From positions 29,527 to 93,526 of the forward strand of contig CALXLH010000039.1 in assembly GCA_944389145.1 (NCBI GenBank): 64,000 nucleotides of DNA, in the 5' to 3' direction. This DNA is from an uncultured Spirochaetaceae bacterium. GTDB lineage: Bacteria; Spirochaetota; Spirochaetia; Sphaerochaetales; Sphaerochaetaceae. This document shows positions 8,182-16,274 of the stretch, in pieces; position 1 is the stretch's first letter, and the number at the start of each line of letters is the position of its first letter. The position numbers and the translations under genes were made by a program. The notes beneath the pieces were generated by a model, which was given only the letters and a program-made list of their open reading frames with translations, was not told the origin of the DNA and searched no databases.

Positions 8182-9228
8182 TCAGACCATGAGTCCGATA
8201 TGGTACATCCTTACGGCATTGAAGAGTTCCCTGACATTTCCGCTCCATTCGCGGTTGAGGAACGGAGCGAAGTCAGTGATCCTGTCCTGAACGCTTATGC
8301 CGATCTTCTCCTCGATATTCTCTATCAGCCTAGGTATATCTTCCATGTGCTCTGAAAGGCTTGGCATCCTCAGCGTGATTCCTGAGATCCTATGATAGAA
8401 ATCGTTGCGCATCTTCTTCTCCGTGACCATGCGCTGCATGTCTATGTTTGAGGCGGTTATGAGCATGAATTCAGATTTCTTCATCCGGTCATCGCCGATC
8501 GATCTGTACTCTCCTGTCTCCATGAGATGGAGCAGCTTCGATTGCATCCTTAATGGAAGATCCTCGATCTCATCAAGGAACAGGATGCCTCCATCAGCAA
8601 GTGATACTATGCCGTCAACCTGATCCGTCGCTCCTGTGTAGGCACCCTTTGCATGACCGAAGAACCTTGATTCAGCGAGCTCTCCATCAAGAGCGCCGCA
8701 TGATTCATATACGCTCTTGCGGCTCTTCGGGAGGCAGGCCTGCTTGATATACTGCACGACGAGATTCTTCCCTGTTCCTGTATCTCCTGATATATGGAAT
8801 ATCCTCTGCTTTGTCTTGATGATCCTCTCTATCGTGCGCCGCAGGGCTTCCATCACCTCTGAGTCTCCGACAAGCATGTCCTTGAGCGTGCCTATCTCAT
8901 CCCTTATCCTCTCGGCGTCTTCCATGGCTCTTCCAAGCTCAGGCCCAGAGTAATCATATGGAAGGTATACGGTGTGCTGATATGACAGCAGGCGAGGGAT
9001 ATCTATCTTATCCGGATCATACAGCGCGATCATGGCATTGAGCGATGATAGCCTGTCCCTCAATGCTGGTGGTTCGATATCTGCCATATCGATGATGATC
9101 ACGTCGTCCTTCTTAGGCAATGCTGACTTAAGCCTTTCGATCGAGCTATGTATCCTTGCCACAAGCGATGGCTCTGATGAAAGCCTTTCAAGCACGCCGC
9201 TGAGAGCAGGATTGAATATCTGGTACAA
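8182..9228 (-). CDS. Sigma-54-type AAA+ regulator lacking a DNA-binding domain
   Basis: A 348-aa protein. Residues about 1-100 look like a degenerate receiver-like sensor. Residues about 115-340 are a sigma-54 interaction AAA+ domain: Walker A GDTGTGKN, a sigma-contact loop written GAYTGA instead of the usual GAFTGA, Walker B GGILFLDEIEDL, and the sensor region R-N-D-F-Y-H-R-I. The protein stops right after N-R-E-W-S-G-N-V-R-E-L, so the usual C-terminal Fis-type HTH is missing. The start is TTG with GGGGGGAG upstream. Natural HTH-less activators exist; truncation next to the origin region is the alternative. Confidence 0.85.
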   Translation of the reverse strand: MYQIFNPALSGVLERLSSEPSLVARIHSSIERLKSALPKKDDVIIIDMADIEPPALRDRLSSLNAMIALYDPDKIDIPRLLSYQHTVYLPYDYSGPELGRAMEDAERIRDEIGTLKDMLVGDSEVMEALRRTIERIIKTKQRIFHISGDTGTGKNLVVQYIKQACLPKSRKSVYESCGALDGELAESRFFGHAKGAYTGATDQVDGIVSLADGGILFLDEIEDLPLRMQSKLLHLMETGEYRSIGDDRMKKSEFMLITASNIDMQRMVTEKKMRNDFYHRISGITLRMPSLSEHMEDIPRLIENIEEKIGISVQDRITDFAPFLNREWSGNVRELFNAVRMYHIGLMV

Positions 9229-9258
9229 ACGACTCCCCCCTAATACAGATATGCCTTA

Positions 9259-9286
9259 TTTATACAGTGTATTTCTGAGAAGTCAA
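9259..9286 (-). promoter_or_regulatory. Sigma-70-like promoter of the AAA+ regulator
   Basis: On the reverse strand TTGACT (9286-9281), a 16-bp spacer and TATAAA (9264-9259), about 30 bp before the TTG start codon with its G-rich ribosome binding site. The surrounding 9229-9342 is AT-rich and contains no gene. Confidence 0.6.
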
Positions 9287-9342
9287 ATAAAAATGCATAA
9301 TATATTCAAAATCAAAAAAATAAAAGATTATTTGTTTATGAT

Positions 9343-10092
9343 TTATTGCTCATCATTAGATTTCTTGCTTTGAAGGATAACTTGTATTGCTGCAGCGGCG
9401 TAAACGGCAGCGGTCTCGGACCGAAGGATGTTTGTCTTTAGCAGCACAGGAAGGGCGCCCCTGTCCTCAGCCTTGAGGCATTCCTGTTCCGAGAAGCCTC
9501 CTTCCGGGCCTATCATGGCTGTTACCGCCCTGGCATCTGCAGTGGCTTCCTCTATAGATACGGATGACTTCCTCATTCCCTGATGAAGGATCATGAGCTT
9601 CCCTTCGGCCTCGTCGAGGGCCTTTTCGAATGGAAGTGGTCCGACAAGGGTCGGAAGGTCGGCCCCGGATTGCTGCACGGCTTCCCTCATGATAAGCGAC
9701 AGCCTTTCCATCTGATGATCGTTCAGATGCCCTTCGGTGAATTCCGTCTCCATCAGGACGATCTTCCTGACGCCCATCTCGGTGAGCATCCTGATCTCTC
9801 CTTCGTTCTTCTTGTTCTTAAGCACTGAGATCATCATGGTTATCGGAAGCAGGCTGCCCTTGAATGCGGAGAGGTCATCAAGGAGCGTCTCTTCCGGATG
9901 GTCCGTTTCTTCCAGTGCCAGGCTCTCCTCATCATAGAGGAATGCCTTGAAGTATCTTCCATCCTTATCCTTGGCCGTGAACGTATCATTCATGCTCAGC
10001 CTGAGTACTGAGAAGAGGTATCTCTGCTCCTTCTTGCTTAGCTTGTAGATCCCGCTGCCGTCCCTATTGCCGCTGAGAAGGAATATCCTCAT
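9343..10092 (-). CDS. rsmE: 16S rRNA m3U1498 methyltransferase RsmE
   Basis: A 249-aa SPOUT-class methyltransferase that methylates U1498 of 16S rRNA. Typical segments are seen: N-terminal PUA-like part with H/L-x-x-V-L-R-L, E-M-G-V-R-K-I near residue 105, R-E-A-V-Q-Q-S-G-A, and the SAM-binding knot I-G-P-E-G-G-F-S-E-Q-E followed by L-R-S-E-T-A. The ATG overlaps the end of ctpA (4 bp), so it is the second gene of that operon. Family members usually have G-x-x-I-L-R-x-E-T-A; here the leading residues are L-K-T-N-I-L-R-S-E-T-A, a mild variant. Confidence 0.94.
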   Translation of the reverse strand: MRIFLLSGNRDGSGIYKLSKKEQRYLFSVLRLSMNDTFTAKDKDGRYFKAFLYDEESLALEETDHPEETLLDDLSAFKGSLLPITMMISVLKNKKNEGEIRMLTEMGVRKIVLMETEFTEGHLNDHQMERLSLIMREAVQQSGADLPTLVGPLPFEKALDEAEGKLMILHQGMRKSSVSIEEATADARAVTAMIGPEGGFSEQECLKAEDRGALPVLLKTNILRSETAAVYAAAAIQVILQSKKSNDEQ

Positions 10093-11516
10093 TCTCCAAG
10101 AACCTCCATCGCAGCCTCCAGCGCCTTGTCATATTCAGGCTCTGCCACAGGCCTGTCATTCCAGTCCATCCTGTAAAGGTATTCATTCCTTACCAGAAGC
10201 TCAAGGAGCGAGGATGGTACTCCGCTTTCCTCGTTCTCCGATACGAATAGGGCGACGTTCTCATATGAGTAATCAGGATGATCGTCTACGAAGCCTGCTA
10301 TGTCCTCATTCTCCATGAAATCGCTATAGGCCTTCATATCCTCATCGCTGTATTCCTCTTCCTCTACGAGGATGTCTGGAGCTATCCCGACATGGTGGAT
10401 ATCACTGCCGTCAGGAGTGAAGAAATGACCTGTCGTCACCTGTATGTAGCCTTCGCTGAAAGGCCTTACCTCCTGTGATATACCCTTGCCGAAGGTCGTT
10501 GATCCGACAACCGTCGCACGGTCGTTGTCTGATAGCGCTCCCGTGAGTATCTCGCTTGATGATGCTGTTCCGCCGTTTACCAGCAGCACTACCGGCACGC
10601 TATCTGGCACGGCTGTTCCCGCAGATGCGTCTATGATGCTTTCCTTCCGCCCTGAGCCGTCCTTATAGCGCGTGATCAGCAGCGTCCCGTCATCAAGGAA
10701 CATATCTGCGATCGTTAGCGCGCTCTGGACCGTTCCTCCTCCGTTGTTCCTGAGGTCGATGATCAGCTTTCCTGCTCCTTCCTCCATAAGCTTTCCGATC
10801 TCTTCCTCGAAGCTTTCTGCCGTTGATAGCGAGAATGTGAATATCCTTATGTATCCTATGTCTTCGCTGATCATCCCGGCTGAGGTGGAAGGCGTGTTGA
10901 CTCTCTCCGGACGCAGCGTGAGATCGAATACGGCATCATCGCGATGTACCGTTATCGTTATATCCTTTCCTGCTTCTCCACGCAGCTTCCTTGAAGCCTC
11001 TACGGCGCTCATCGGAGCGACATCCTCTCCGTCTATATGGCTTATCATGTCATGAGGCCTGAGCCCGGCCCTGTCTGCCGGCCCGCCCGGGAATGGCGCC
11101 TGTATTATGACCATCATGGTAGATGGATCGGATGGATCCTGATGCGAAGGATTGTATTTCGTCAGATAGAGTCCTAGTCCTATGTAGCTTCCTTCTGAGC
11201 TTTCGTCGAATTCCTCTGCCTCATCAGATGGGATATAGTATGAATATTCATCGCCCAGGGAATCGATCATGGCGGCAACGAGCTCCTCCTCCATTGCCTT
11301 ATTGTCTATGTCGCCAAGGTAATATGAGTCGAGGAATGAATACAGATTGCCGAGTGAATACAGCATGCTTGATATGCTTACAGAGCGTTCGATCGTGCTT
11401 TCCGCTGTCAGCTCTATGGGCGCTGATGTATCAAGCGAGGTATATTCCCTGCCTCCTGATGCGGATAGCGAGACTGAGATCAGGGCTATTGCAAGCCATG
11501 TTATTGCCTTCTTCAT
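10089..11516 (-). CDS. ctpA: S41-family carboxy-terminal processing protease
   Basis: A periplasmic serine protease of the tail-specific type, about 475 aa. Starting at the ATG at 11516 gives a clear signal peptide (KKAITWLAIALISVSLSASG). Then come a helical region, a PDZ domain (about 110-190, with Y-I-G-L-G-L-Y and G-P-A-D-R-A-G-L-R-P-H-D) and the S41 protease domain with D-L-R-N-N-G-G-G, the catalytic serine in G-T-A-S-S-S-E, and the lysine in T-T-F-G-K-G. There is no ribosome binding site; TATACT lies 7 nt upstream of the ATG. It is divergent from lgt across a 61-bp spacer. Confidence 0.92.
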   Translation of the reverse strand: MKKAITWLAIALISVSLSASGGREYTSLDTSAPIELTAESTIERSVSISSMLYSLGNLYSFLDSYYLGDIDNKAMEEELVAAMIDSLGDEYSYYIPSDEAEEFDESSEGSYIGLGLYLTKYNPSHQDPSDPSTMMVIIQAPFPGGPADRAGLRPHDMISHIDGEDVAPMSAVEASRKLRGEAGKDITITVHRDDAVFDLTLRPERVNTPSTSAGMISEDIGYIRIFTFSLSTAESFEEEIGKLMEEGAGKLIIDLRNNGGGTVQSALTIADMFLDDGTLLITRYKDGSGRKESIIDASAGTAVPDSVPVVLLVNGGTASSSEILTGALSDNDRATVVGSTTFGKGISQEVRPFSEGYIQVTTGHFFTPDGSDIHHVGIAPDILVEEEEYSDEDMKAYSDFMENEDIAGFVDDHPDYSYENVALFVSENEESGVPSSLLELLVRNEYLYRMDWNDRPVAEPEYDKALEAAMEVLGE

Positions 11517-11523
11517 GGGTATG

Positions 11524-11571
11524 AGTATAGTACAACGCTCAATTGCAATCATCTCTCCAAGAGTTTAGACT
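11524..11571. promoter_or_regulatory. Divergent leaderless promoters of ctpA and lgt
   Basis: For lgt: TTGCAA (11543-11548), a 17-bp spacer, TAGACT (11566-11571), then 6 nt to the ATG. For ctpA on the reverse strand: TATACT (11529-11524), then 7 nt to its ATG; its -35 would fall over 11546-11552 and so overlaps the lgt -35. Neither gene has a Shine-Dalgarno. Overlapping -35 elements imply that the two promoters compete. Confidence 0.6.
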
Positions 11572-11577
11572 TTCGAC

Positions 11578-12582
11578 ATGATTCCGCTTTTCGTGGCATT
11601 TCCCAGCTGGATAGACCCATATGTGATAGATGGACTGCCTGTGCGGTGGTATGCGCTTATGTATATCGTCGCATTCTCCATTGCCTATATCCTCTTCAGA
11701 TACCAGTGCAGGAATGATGGGGTGATAAGCATGAACGCATCGGAGAGCCAGGACTTCTTCTTCATCGCGATCCTCTTCCTTCTGATCTTCGCGAGGCTTT
11801 TTTCCGTCCTATTCTATAGTGATGCTAGGTATTATATCACCCATCCATGGATGATATTCTGGCCTTTCAGGGACGGACGCTTCATAGGTCTTCCTGGGAT
11901 GAGCTACCATGGAGGCGTGGCAGGGTGCATCATCGGAGGCTGGATATATGCCAGAAGGCATGGCAGGAGCCTCCTGCAGCTGACAGATATCGTGACGGCA
12001 GGGATTCCCTTGGGTTATACCTTCGGACGCCTTGGAAACTTCATTAATGCGGAACTTTATGGAAGGGTCTCCTCGCTGCCATGGGCAATGGTCTTTCCTA
12101 CGGCTCCTCGCTTCTCGTCCGATGAGGCATGGGTGAGGGAATTTGCCGACCGCATCGGGATGGAGTATTCAGCAGGAGAGCTTCTGAACCTTCCGCGCCA
12201 TCCTTCACAGCTCTATGAGGCATTGTTCGAGGGTATTATCCTCTTCCTGATACTTTTCTTCATCATAAGGCCGATCAAGATCAGGAAGGGAATGCCTCAT
12301 GGATTCGTGTTCTCGTTCTATCTGATGGGATATGGCCTGTTCCGCTTCCTTATCGAGTACTGCAGGCAGCCTGATAGCAATATAGGGTATATCATAAGCC
12401 TGGGAGGAAGCGGGAATATCGCGGTATTCGAATCATTCCTAAATATCTCAGAAGGCCAGATATTCTGTCTCCTCATGATAGCAGCAGGAGCGGCTCTGCT
12501 CGCCTTCGTCATGTGGAGGCATTCAGTTGATAGCAAGGAAGCTGCAAGGTCTAAGGGAAGAGCTAAGGGAAAGAGGGCTTGA
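11578..12582 (+). CDS. lgt: Prolipoprotein diacylglyceryl transferase Lgt
   Basis: Lgt transfers diacylglycerol from phosphatidylglycerol to the lipobox cysteine of prelipoproteins in the inner membrane. The 334-aa protein has seven hydrophobic segments, the H-G-G-V-A-G-C-I-I-G-G motif (about residue 110), and the lgt signature G-R-L-G-N-F-I-N-A-E-L-Y-G-R (about 150). The C-terminus ends in a basic KGRAKGKRA tail. The gene is preceded by a -10 hexamer 6 nt away and no ribosome binding site. The following aminopeptidase gene starts inside its 3' end. Confidence 0.95.
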   Translation: MIPLFVAFPSWIDPYVIDGLPVRWYALMYIVAFSIAYILFRYQCRNDGVISMNASESQDFFFIAILFLLIFARLFSVLFYSDARYYITHPWMIFWPFRDGRFIGLPGMSYHGGVAGCIIGGWIYARRHGRSLLQLTDIVTAGIPLGYTFGRLGNFINAELYGRVSSLPWAMVFPTAPRFSSDEAWVREFADRIGMEYSAGELLNLPRHPSQLYEALFEGIILFLILFFIIRPIKIRKGMPHGFVFSFYLMGYGLFRFLIEYCRQPDSNIGYIISLGGSGNIAVFESFLNISEGQIFCLLMIAAGAALLAFVMWRHSVDSKEAARSKGRAKGKRA

Positions 12583-14263
12583 TGGTTATCTGATAACAGG
12601 AACAGATCCTCATCAGAGCGAGTATGTTCCGCTGCGATGGAGGACCCGTGAGTTCATATCTGGCTTTACCGGCTCTGCCGGTACCGTCGTAGTAACGATG
12701 GATAAGGCCCTGCTGTGGACAGATAGCCGCTATTGGATCCAGGCCGGCAAGGAGCTTGATGGTACGGGATTCATCCTCATGAGGGATGGTGATAAAGACG
12801 TTCCGTCAGTCTCCGGATGGCTTGCTGGAAGCGGCCTCAGGATAGGTGCTGATGGCCTCACGCTTTCGCTTTCTGAGAAGATGAGGCTTGAGAAGGCTGG
12901 CGTGGATATCGTCATTACCGGTGATCTTCTCTCTCCTCTCTGGCCTGACAGGCCTTCCGTGCCATGTACTCAGATCCGCGAGGTGGGCATGGAACAAGCA
13001 GGGCTGAGCGCGTCGAAGAAGCTGGATGCCGTTCGTTCAGCGTTGAGGGAGAAGGGTGCGGACTGGACGCTCATATCCTCCCTCGATGATATAGCATGGC
13101 TCACTAATCTGCGAGCAGATGATATCCCATATAATCCTGTATTCGTCTCATATGCGTTCATATCCCAGGATAAGGCTATTCTTTTCGTGGATAGCGCAAG
13201 GTTTTCCGATGAGATCATGGACGAGGTGGCCTCTCTTTATTCCATAGCTTCCTATGAGTCCATCATGGAGGAGGGAAAGGGTCTCTTTGAGGGAAAGGGC
13301 TATATCTCTCCAGAGCGTACATCCGCGTCCATCGCCTCTATGTTTTCCTCGTTCATCACAGGACGTGACATAACCACGGATATGAAGGCAAGGAAGAATG
13401 AGACAGAGCTTGAGGGGATGAGGAAGGCCCATATCCTTGATGGCGTTGCCTATGTCCGGTTCCTTTCTCGCCTTGACCGTAACGGAAAGTATACGGAGAT
13501 GGGGCTTGCGAGGATGCTTGAGGATGAGAGGGCGAGGATAGAAGGATATCAGGGCCCGTCATTCTCCCCTATATCAGGATGGAAGGAGCATGGTGCTATC
13601 GTTCATTATGCTCCTGACGAGGAAAGCGATGCCATAGTCGAAGGAAGCGGGCTTCTCGTGCTTGATACAGGCTCACAGTTCTCGTTCGGCATGACCGATA
13701 TAACCCGTACGCTGCTCTTTGGTGAGGCGACAGAAGAGGAGAAGAGGGATTACACGCTGGTACTGAAGGGCCATCTTGCTCTTGCAAGGGCTGTCTTCAT
13801 AGAGGGTACGAGGGGTGTGCAGCTTGATGTGCTTGCAAAGCAGTTCCTGTGGAGGGAGGGAGAGAGCTTCTTCCATGGAACGGGCCATGGCGTCGGATGC
13901 AATCTCTCTGTCCATGAGGGACCTCAGAGGATATCCTCAGCGCTTATAGATGTGCCGCTTCGTCCAGGGATGGTCATATCCGATGAGCCAGGGGTCTATA
14001 AGGAAGGGCGCCATGGCATCAGGATAGAGAATCTTGTCACGGTCAGGGAGGCGAGGACGACGGAGTTCGGTACGTTTTATTCGTTTGAGACTCTTACCCT
14101 TGTTCCGTATGAGAGGGCGCTCCTGGATATGGCTCTCCTGACGGATGAGGAAATTAATCAGATAAACTGCTATCATGAGGTAGTAAGAAAGACTCTTTCT
14201 CATTATCTTGATAGTGAAGCACTTAGATGGCTTGAGTCCGCTACGGCTCCCATCGAGAAGTGA
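12527..14263 (+). CDS. pepP: M24B Xaa-Pro aminopeptidase
   Basis: A 578-aa metallopeptidase removing N-terminal residues ahead of proline. It has two creatinase-like N-terminal domains (about 1-300) and a C-terminal pita-bread domain. Metal ligands are visible: D-T-G-S-Q-F and M-T-D-I-T-R-T, H in G-T-G-H-G-V-G, E in S-D-E-P-G-V-Y, and the final E in F-Y-S-F-E-T-L-T-L. The start is a TTG with GGAGG 8 nt upstream, inside the lgt gene (56-bp overlap), so translation is probably coupled to lgt. This longer three-domain form resembles eukaryotic APP1-type enzymes. Confidence 0.93.
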   Translation: MIARKLQGLREELRERGLDGYLITGTDPHQSEYVPLRWRTREFISGFTGSAGTVVVTMDKALLWTDSRYWIQAGKELDGTGFILMRDGDKDVPSVSGWLAGSGLRIGADGLTLSLSEKMRLEKAGVDIVITGDLLSPLWPDRPSVPCTQIREVGMEQAGLSASKKLDAVRSALREKGADWTLISSLDDIAWLTNLRADDIPYNPVFVSYAFISQDKAILFVDSARFSDEIMDEVASLYSIASYESIMEEGKGLFEGKGYISPERTSASIASMFSSFITGRDITTDMKARKNETELEGMRKAHILDGVAYVRFLSRLDRNGKYTEMGLARMLEDERARIEGYQGPSFSPISGWKEHGAIVHYAPDEESDAIVEGSGLLVLDTGSQFSFGMTDITRTLLFGEATEEEKRDYTLVLKGHLALARAVFIEGTRGVQLDVLAKQFLWREGESFFHGTGHGVGCNLSVHEGPQRISSALIDVPLRPGMVISDEPGVYKEGRHGIRIENLVTVREARTTEFGTFYSFETLTLVPYERALLDMALLTDEEINQINCYHEVVRKTLSHYLDSEALRWLESATAPIEK

Positions 14264-14290
14264 ATAGCTGAGTATACGGAGGGTATATAG

Positions 14291-15940
14291 ATGGTTGAAC
14301 CATTGAAGAAGAGCGGCAAGATCGAGAGGAAAGGCCCTGTCGTGCTTGTCATAATGGATGGTGTCGGATTCGGAAAGTATAAGGACGGGGATGCAGTCGC
14401 TGCTGCCATGACCGGCAATCTCGATAAGCTCTACGCCACATGCCCGTGGACCAAGCTGAAGGCTCATGGTGTCGCGGTAGGGCTTCCTTCTGATGCCGAT
14501 ATGGGAAACAGCGAGGTAGGTCACAACGCAATGGGTGCCGGAAGGGTATTCGCGCAGGGTGCTAAGCTTGTCTCGAATGCGATTTCATCCGGTGATATGT
14601 ACAAGGGCGCCACATGGCAGAAGCTTGTCAAGAACGCTAAGGATAATGGTTCAACGCTTCATTTCATCGGCCTTCTTTCAGATGGGAACGTCCATTCCCA
14701 TATCGATCATCTAAAGGCTATGGTTGCCGAGGCTAAGAAGGAAGGCGTGAAGAAGGTCCGCGTCCATGCGCTTCTTGATGGAAGGGATGTGGGCGAGGTT
14801 TCCGCTCTTGATTACTTCGATCCGTTTGCCCAGTATCTTGCGGAGCTTTCCGCGGATGGCACCTTTGATGCACAGATCGCATCAGGCGGCGGAAGGATGG
14901 TCATAACGATGGATCGCTACAATGCAGATTGGGATATGGTCAAGAAGGGCTGGTATACCCATGTCCTTGGCGAGGGACGCCAGTTTGCGAGCGCACATGA
15001 GGCAATTGAGACGCTCAGGGCCGAGACCGGCGCTATCGACCAGGATCTTCCTCCGTTCGTCGTCGCGAAGGACGGCAAGCCTGTCGGAACGATCGAGGAT
15101 GGCGATTCCGTTGTTCTCTTCAACTTCCGTGGAGACCGCGCTATCGAGCTTTCACGCGCGTTCGACGAAGAGGATTTCAAGGAGTTTGACAGGAAGAGAT
15201 ATCCTAAGGTGGAGTATGCAGGAATGATGGAGTATGACGGAGATCTTCACATCCCGGCGCAGTATCTTGTATCTCCTCCTGCTATCGATCGCACCATGGC
15301 TGAGTATCTCTGCGCCTCTGGGGTAAAGCAGTTCTCGATCTCCGAGACCCAGAAGTTCGGCCATGTCACATACTTCTTCAACGGCAATAAGTCCGGTATG
15401 TTCGATCCGAAGCTTGAGGAGTATGTCGAGATTCCTTCCGATAAGGTCCCGTTCGAGCAGAGGCCCTGGATGAAGTGCGCTGAGATCGCTGACCGCGTGA
15501 TCGCTGAGATCGAGGGCGGCAAGTGGGATTTCATCAAGCTCAACTTCCCCAATGGCGATATGGTAGGGCACACTGGAGTCTTCGAGGCAGTCGTCTGTTC
15601 CATGGAGGGCATGGATCTTCAGATCGGGAGGATCAGGGATGCTGTTGAGAAGGCTGGCGGCGTTATGGTGATAACAGCAGATCATGGCAATGCCGATGAT
15701 ATGTATGAGCATGGCAAGGACGGTTCCGTTAAGAAGTATGAGGACGGTGAGCCTAAGGCCAAGACCTCTCACTCCCTCAATCCTGTTCCATGCATCATCT
15801 ACGATCCAGGGTATAAGGGAGAGTACTCCCAGAAGCTTGAGGAGGGCCTCGGTATCTCATCTATCGCGGCAACCTGCATGACGCTTCTCGGTTATGTACC
15901 GCCTGCAGATTACGATAAGAGCGTCGTGACGCTTAACTGA
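14291..15940 (+). CDS. gpmI: 2,3-bisphosphoglycerate-independent phosphoglycerate mutase
   Basis: Glycolytic enzyme (549 aa) interconverting 3- and 2-phosphoglycerate using two Mn ions. Seen: the N-terminal V-I-M-D-G-V-G metal site, the phospho-serine loop D-M-G-N-S-E-V-G-H-N-A-M-G-A-G-R, the H-x-D-G-R-D region in L-L-D-G-R-D-V, and the C-terminal T-A-D-H-G-N-A-D-D-M metal motif. GGAGGG lies upstream of the ATG. The codon use is that of a highly expressed gene. A terminator hairpin follows the stop. Confidence 0.97.
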   Translation: MVEPLKKSGKIERKGPVVLVIMDGVGFGKYKDGDAVAAAMTGNLDKLYATCPWTKLKAHGVAVGLPSDADMGNSEVGHNAMGAGRVFAQGAKLVSNAISSGDMYKGATWQKLVKNAKDNGSTLHFIGLLSDGNVHSHIDHLKAMVAEAKKEGVKKVRVHALLDGRDVGEVSALDYFDPFAQYLAELSADGTFDAQIASGGGRMVITMDRYNADWDMVKKGWYTHVLGEGRQFASAHEAIETLRAETGAIDQDLPPFVVAKDGKPVGTIEDGDSVVLFNFRGDRAIELSRAFDEEDFKEFDRKRYPKVEYAGMMEYDGDLHIPAQYLVSPPAIDRTMAEYLCASGVKQFSISETQKFGHVTYFFNGNKSGMFDPKLEEYVEIPSDKVPFEQRPWMKCAEIADRVIAEIEGGKWDFIKLNFPNGDMVGHTGVFEAVVCSMEGMDLQIGRIRDAVEKAGGVMVITADHGNADDMYEHGKDGSVKKYEDGEPKAKTSHSLNPVPCIIYDPGYKGEYSQKLEEGLGISSIAATCMTLLGYVPPADYDKSVVTLN

Positions 15941-15965
15941 TAAGGAACATCAATCGTGTGTTCAC

Positions 15966-15985
15966 GGCCTCTCGAAAGGGAGGCC
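15966..15985 (+). terminator. Hairpin terminator after gpmI
   Basis: GGCCTCTC-GAAA-GGGAGGCC: an 8-bp stem with one G-T pair and a GAAA tetraloop, followed by an AT-rich tail with TTCTTTCT. Confidence 0.7.
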
Positions 15986-16274
15986 GATATTCTTTCTGCA
16001 TATGTTTCCGCTATATGAGCGCATATCATGCAGTCATGTTGCTAAATTGACAATTCATAGCTCAAATTGTTTAATTAAATGGTCTGATGCTCGAATCGCC
16101 TCTACGGAGAGTGGTTCATCAATGAGGTCAGGCTTATTTTATCTCAACAGTTTATAGTGTGTTTACATCAATATTGCTTATTATTCTGTAAAGCCCTCAC
16201 GAATAGGCATTTTATGTTTTGTCGAATATTCGATAAGTTTAAGATACAATGTGAATTAGTTTTGGGAGATAATC
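15986..16274 (+). promoter_or_regulatory. AT-rich spacer with promoter of the restriction operon
   Basis: No gene is visible. Near the right end TACAAT (16245-16250) can serve as a -10. The 12-bp palindrome TCGAATATTCGA (16222-16233) covers the matching -35 position, so it may be an operator controlling hsdR. The drop in G+C after 16.0 kb marks the left edge of the defence island. Confidence 0.45.

Noticed and set aside
8038..8355. Forward frame of 105 codons across the origin candidate and the AAA+ gene
   Set aside because: It runs through DnaA boxes and antisense to the AAA+ domain, with no ribosome binding site.
13937..14524. Antisense frame of 195 codons over the pepP-gpmI junction
   Set aside because: Both underlying genes are certain; the frame has no promoter, ribosome binding site or family.
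16085..16120. Sequence like a tRNA T-arm (GCTCGAATCGC) at the left edge of the restriction island
   Set aside because: No matching acceptor, D or anticodon stems and no CCA end; not a tRNA and not enough for an attachment site.
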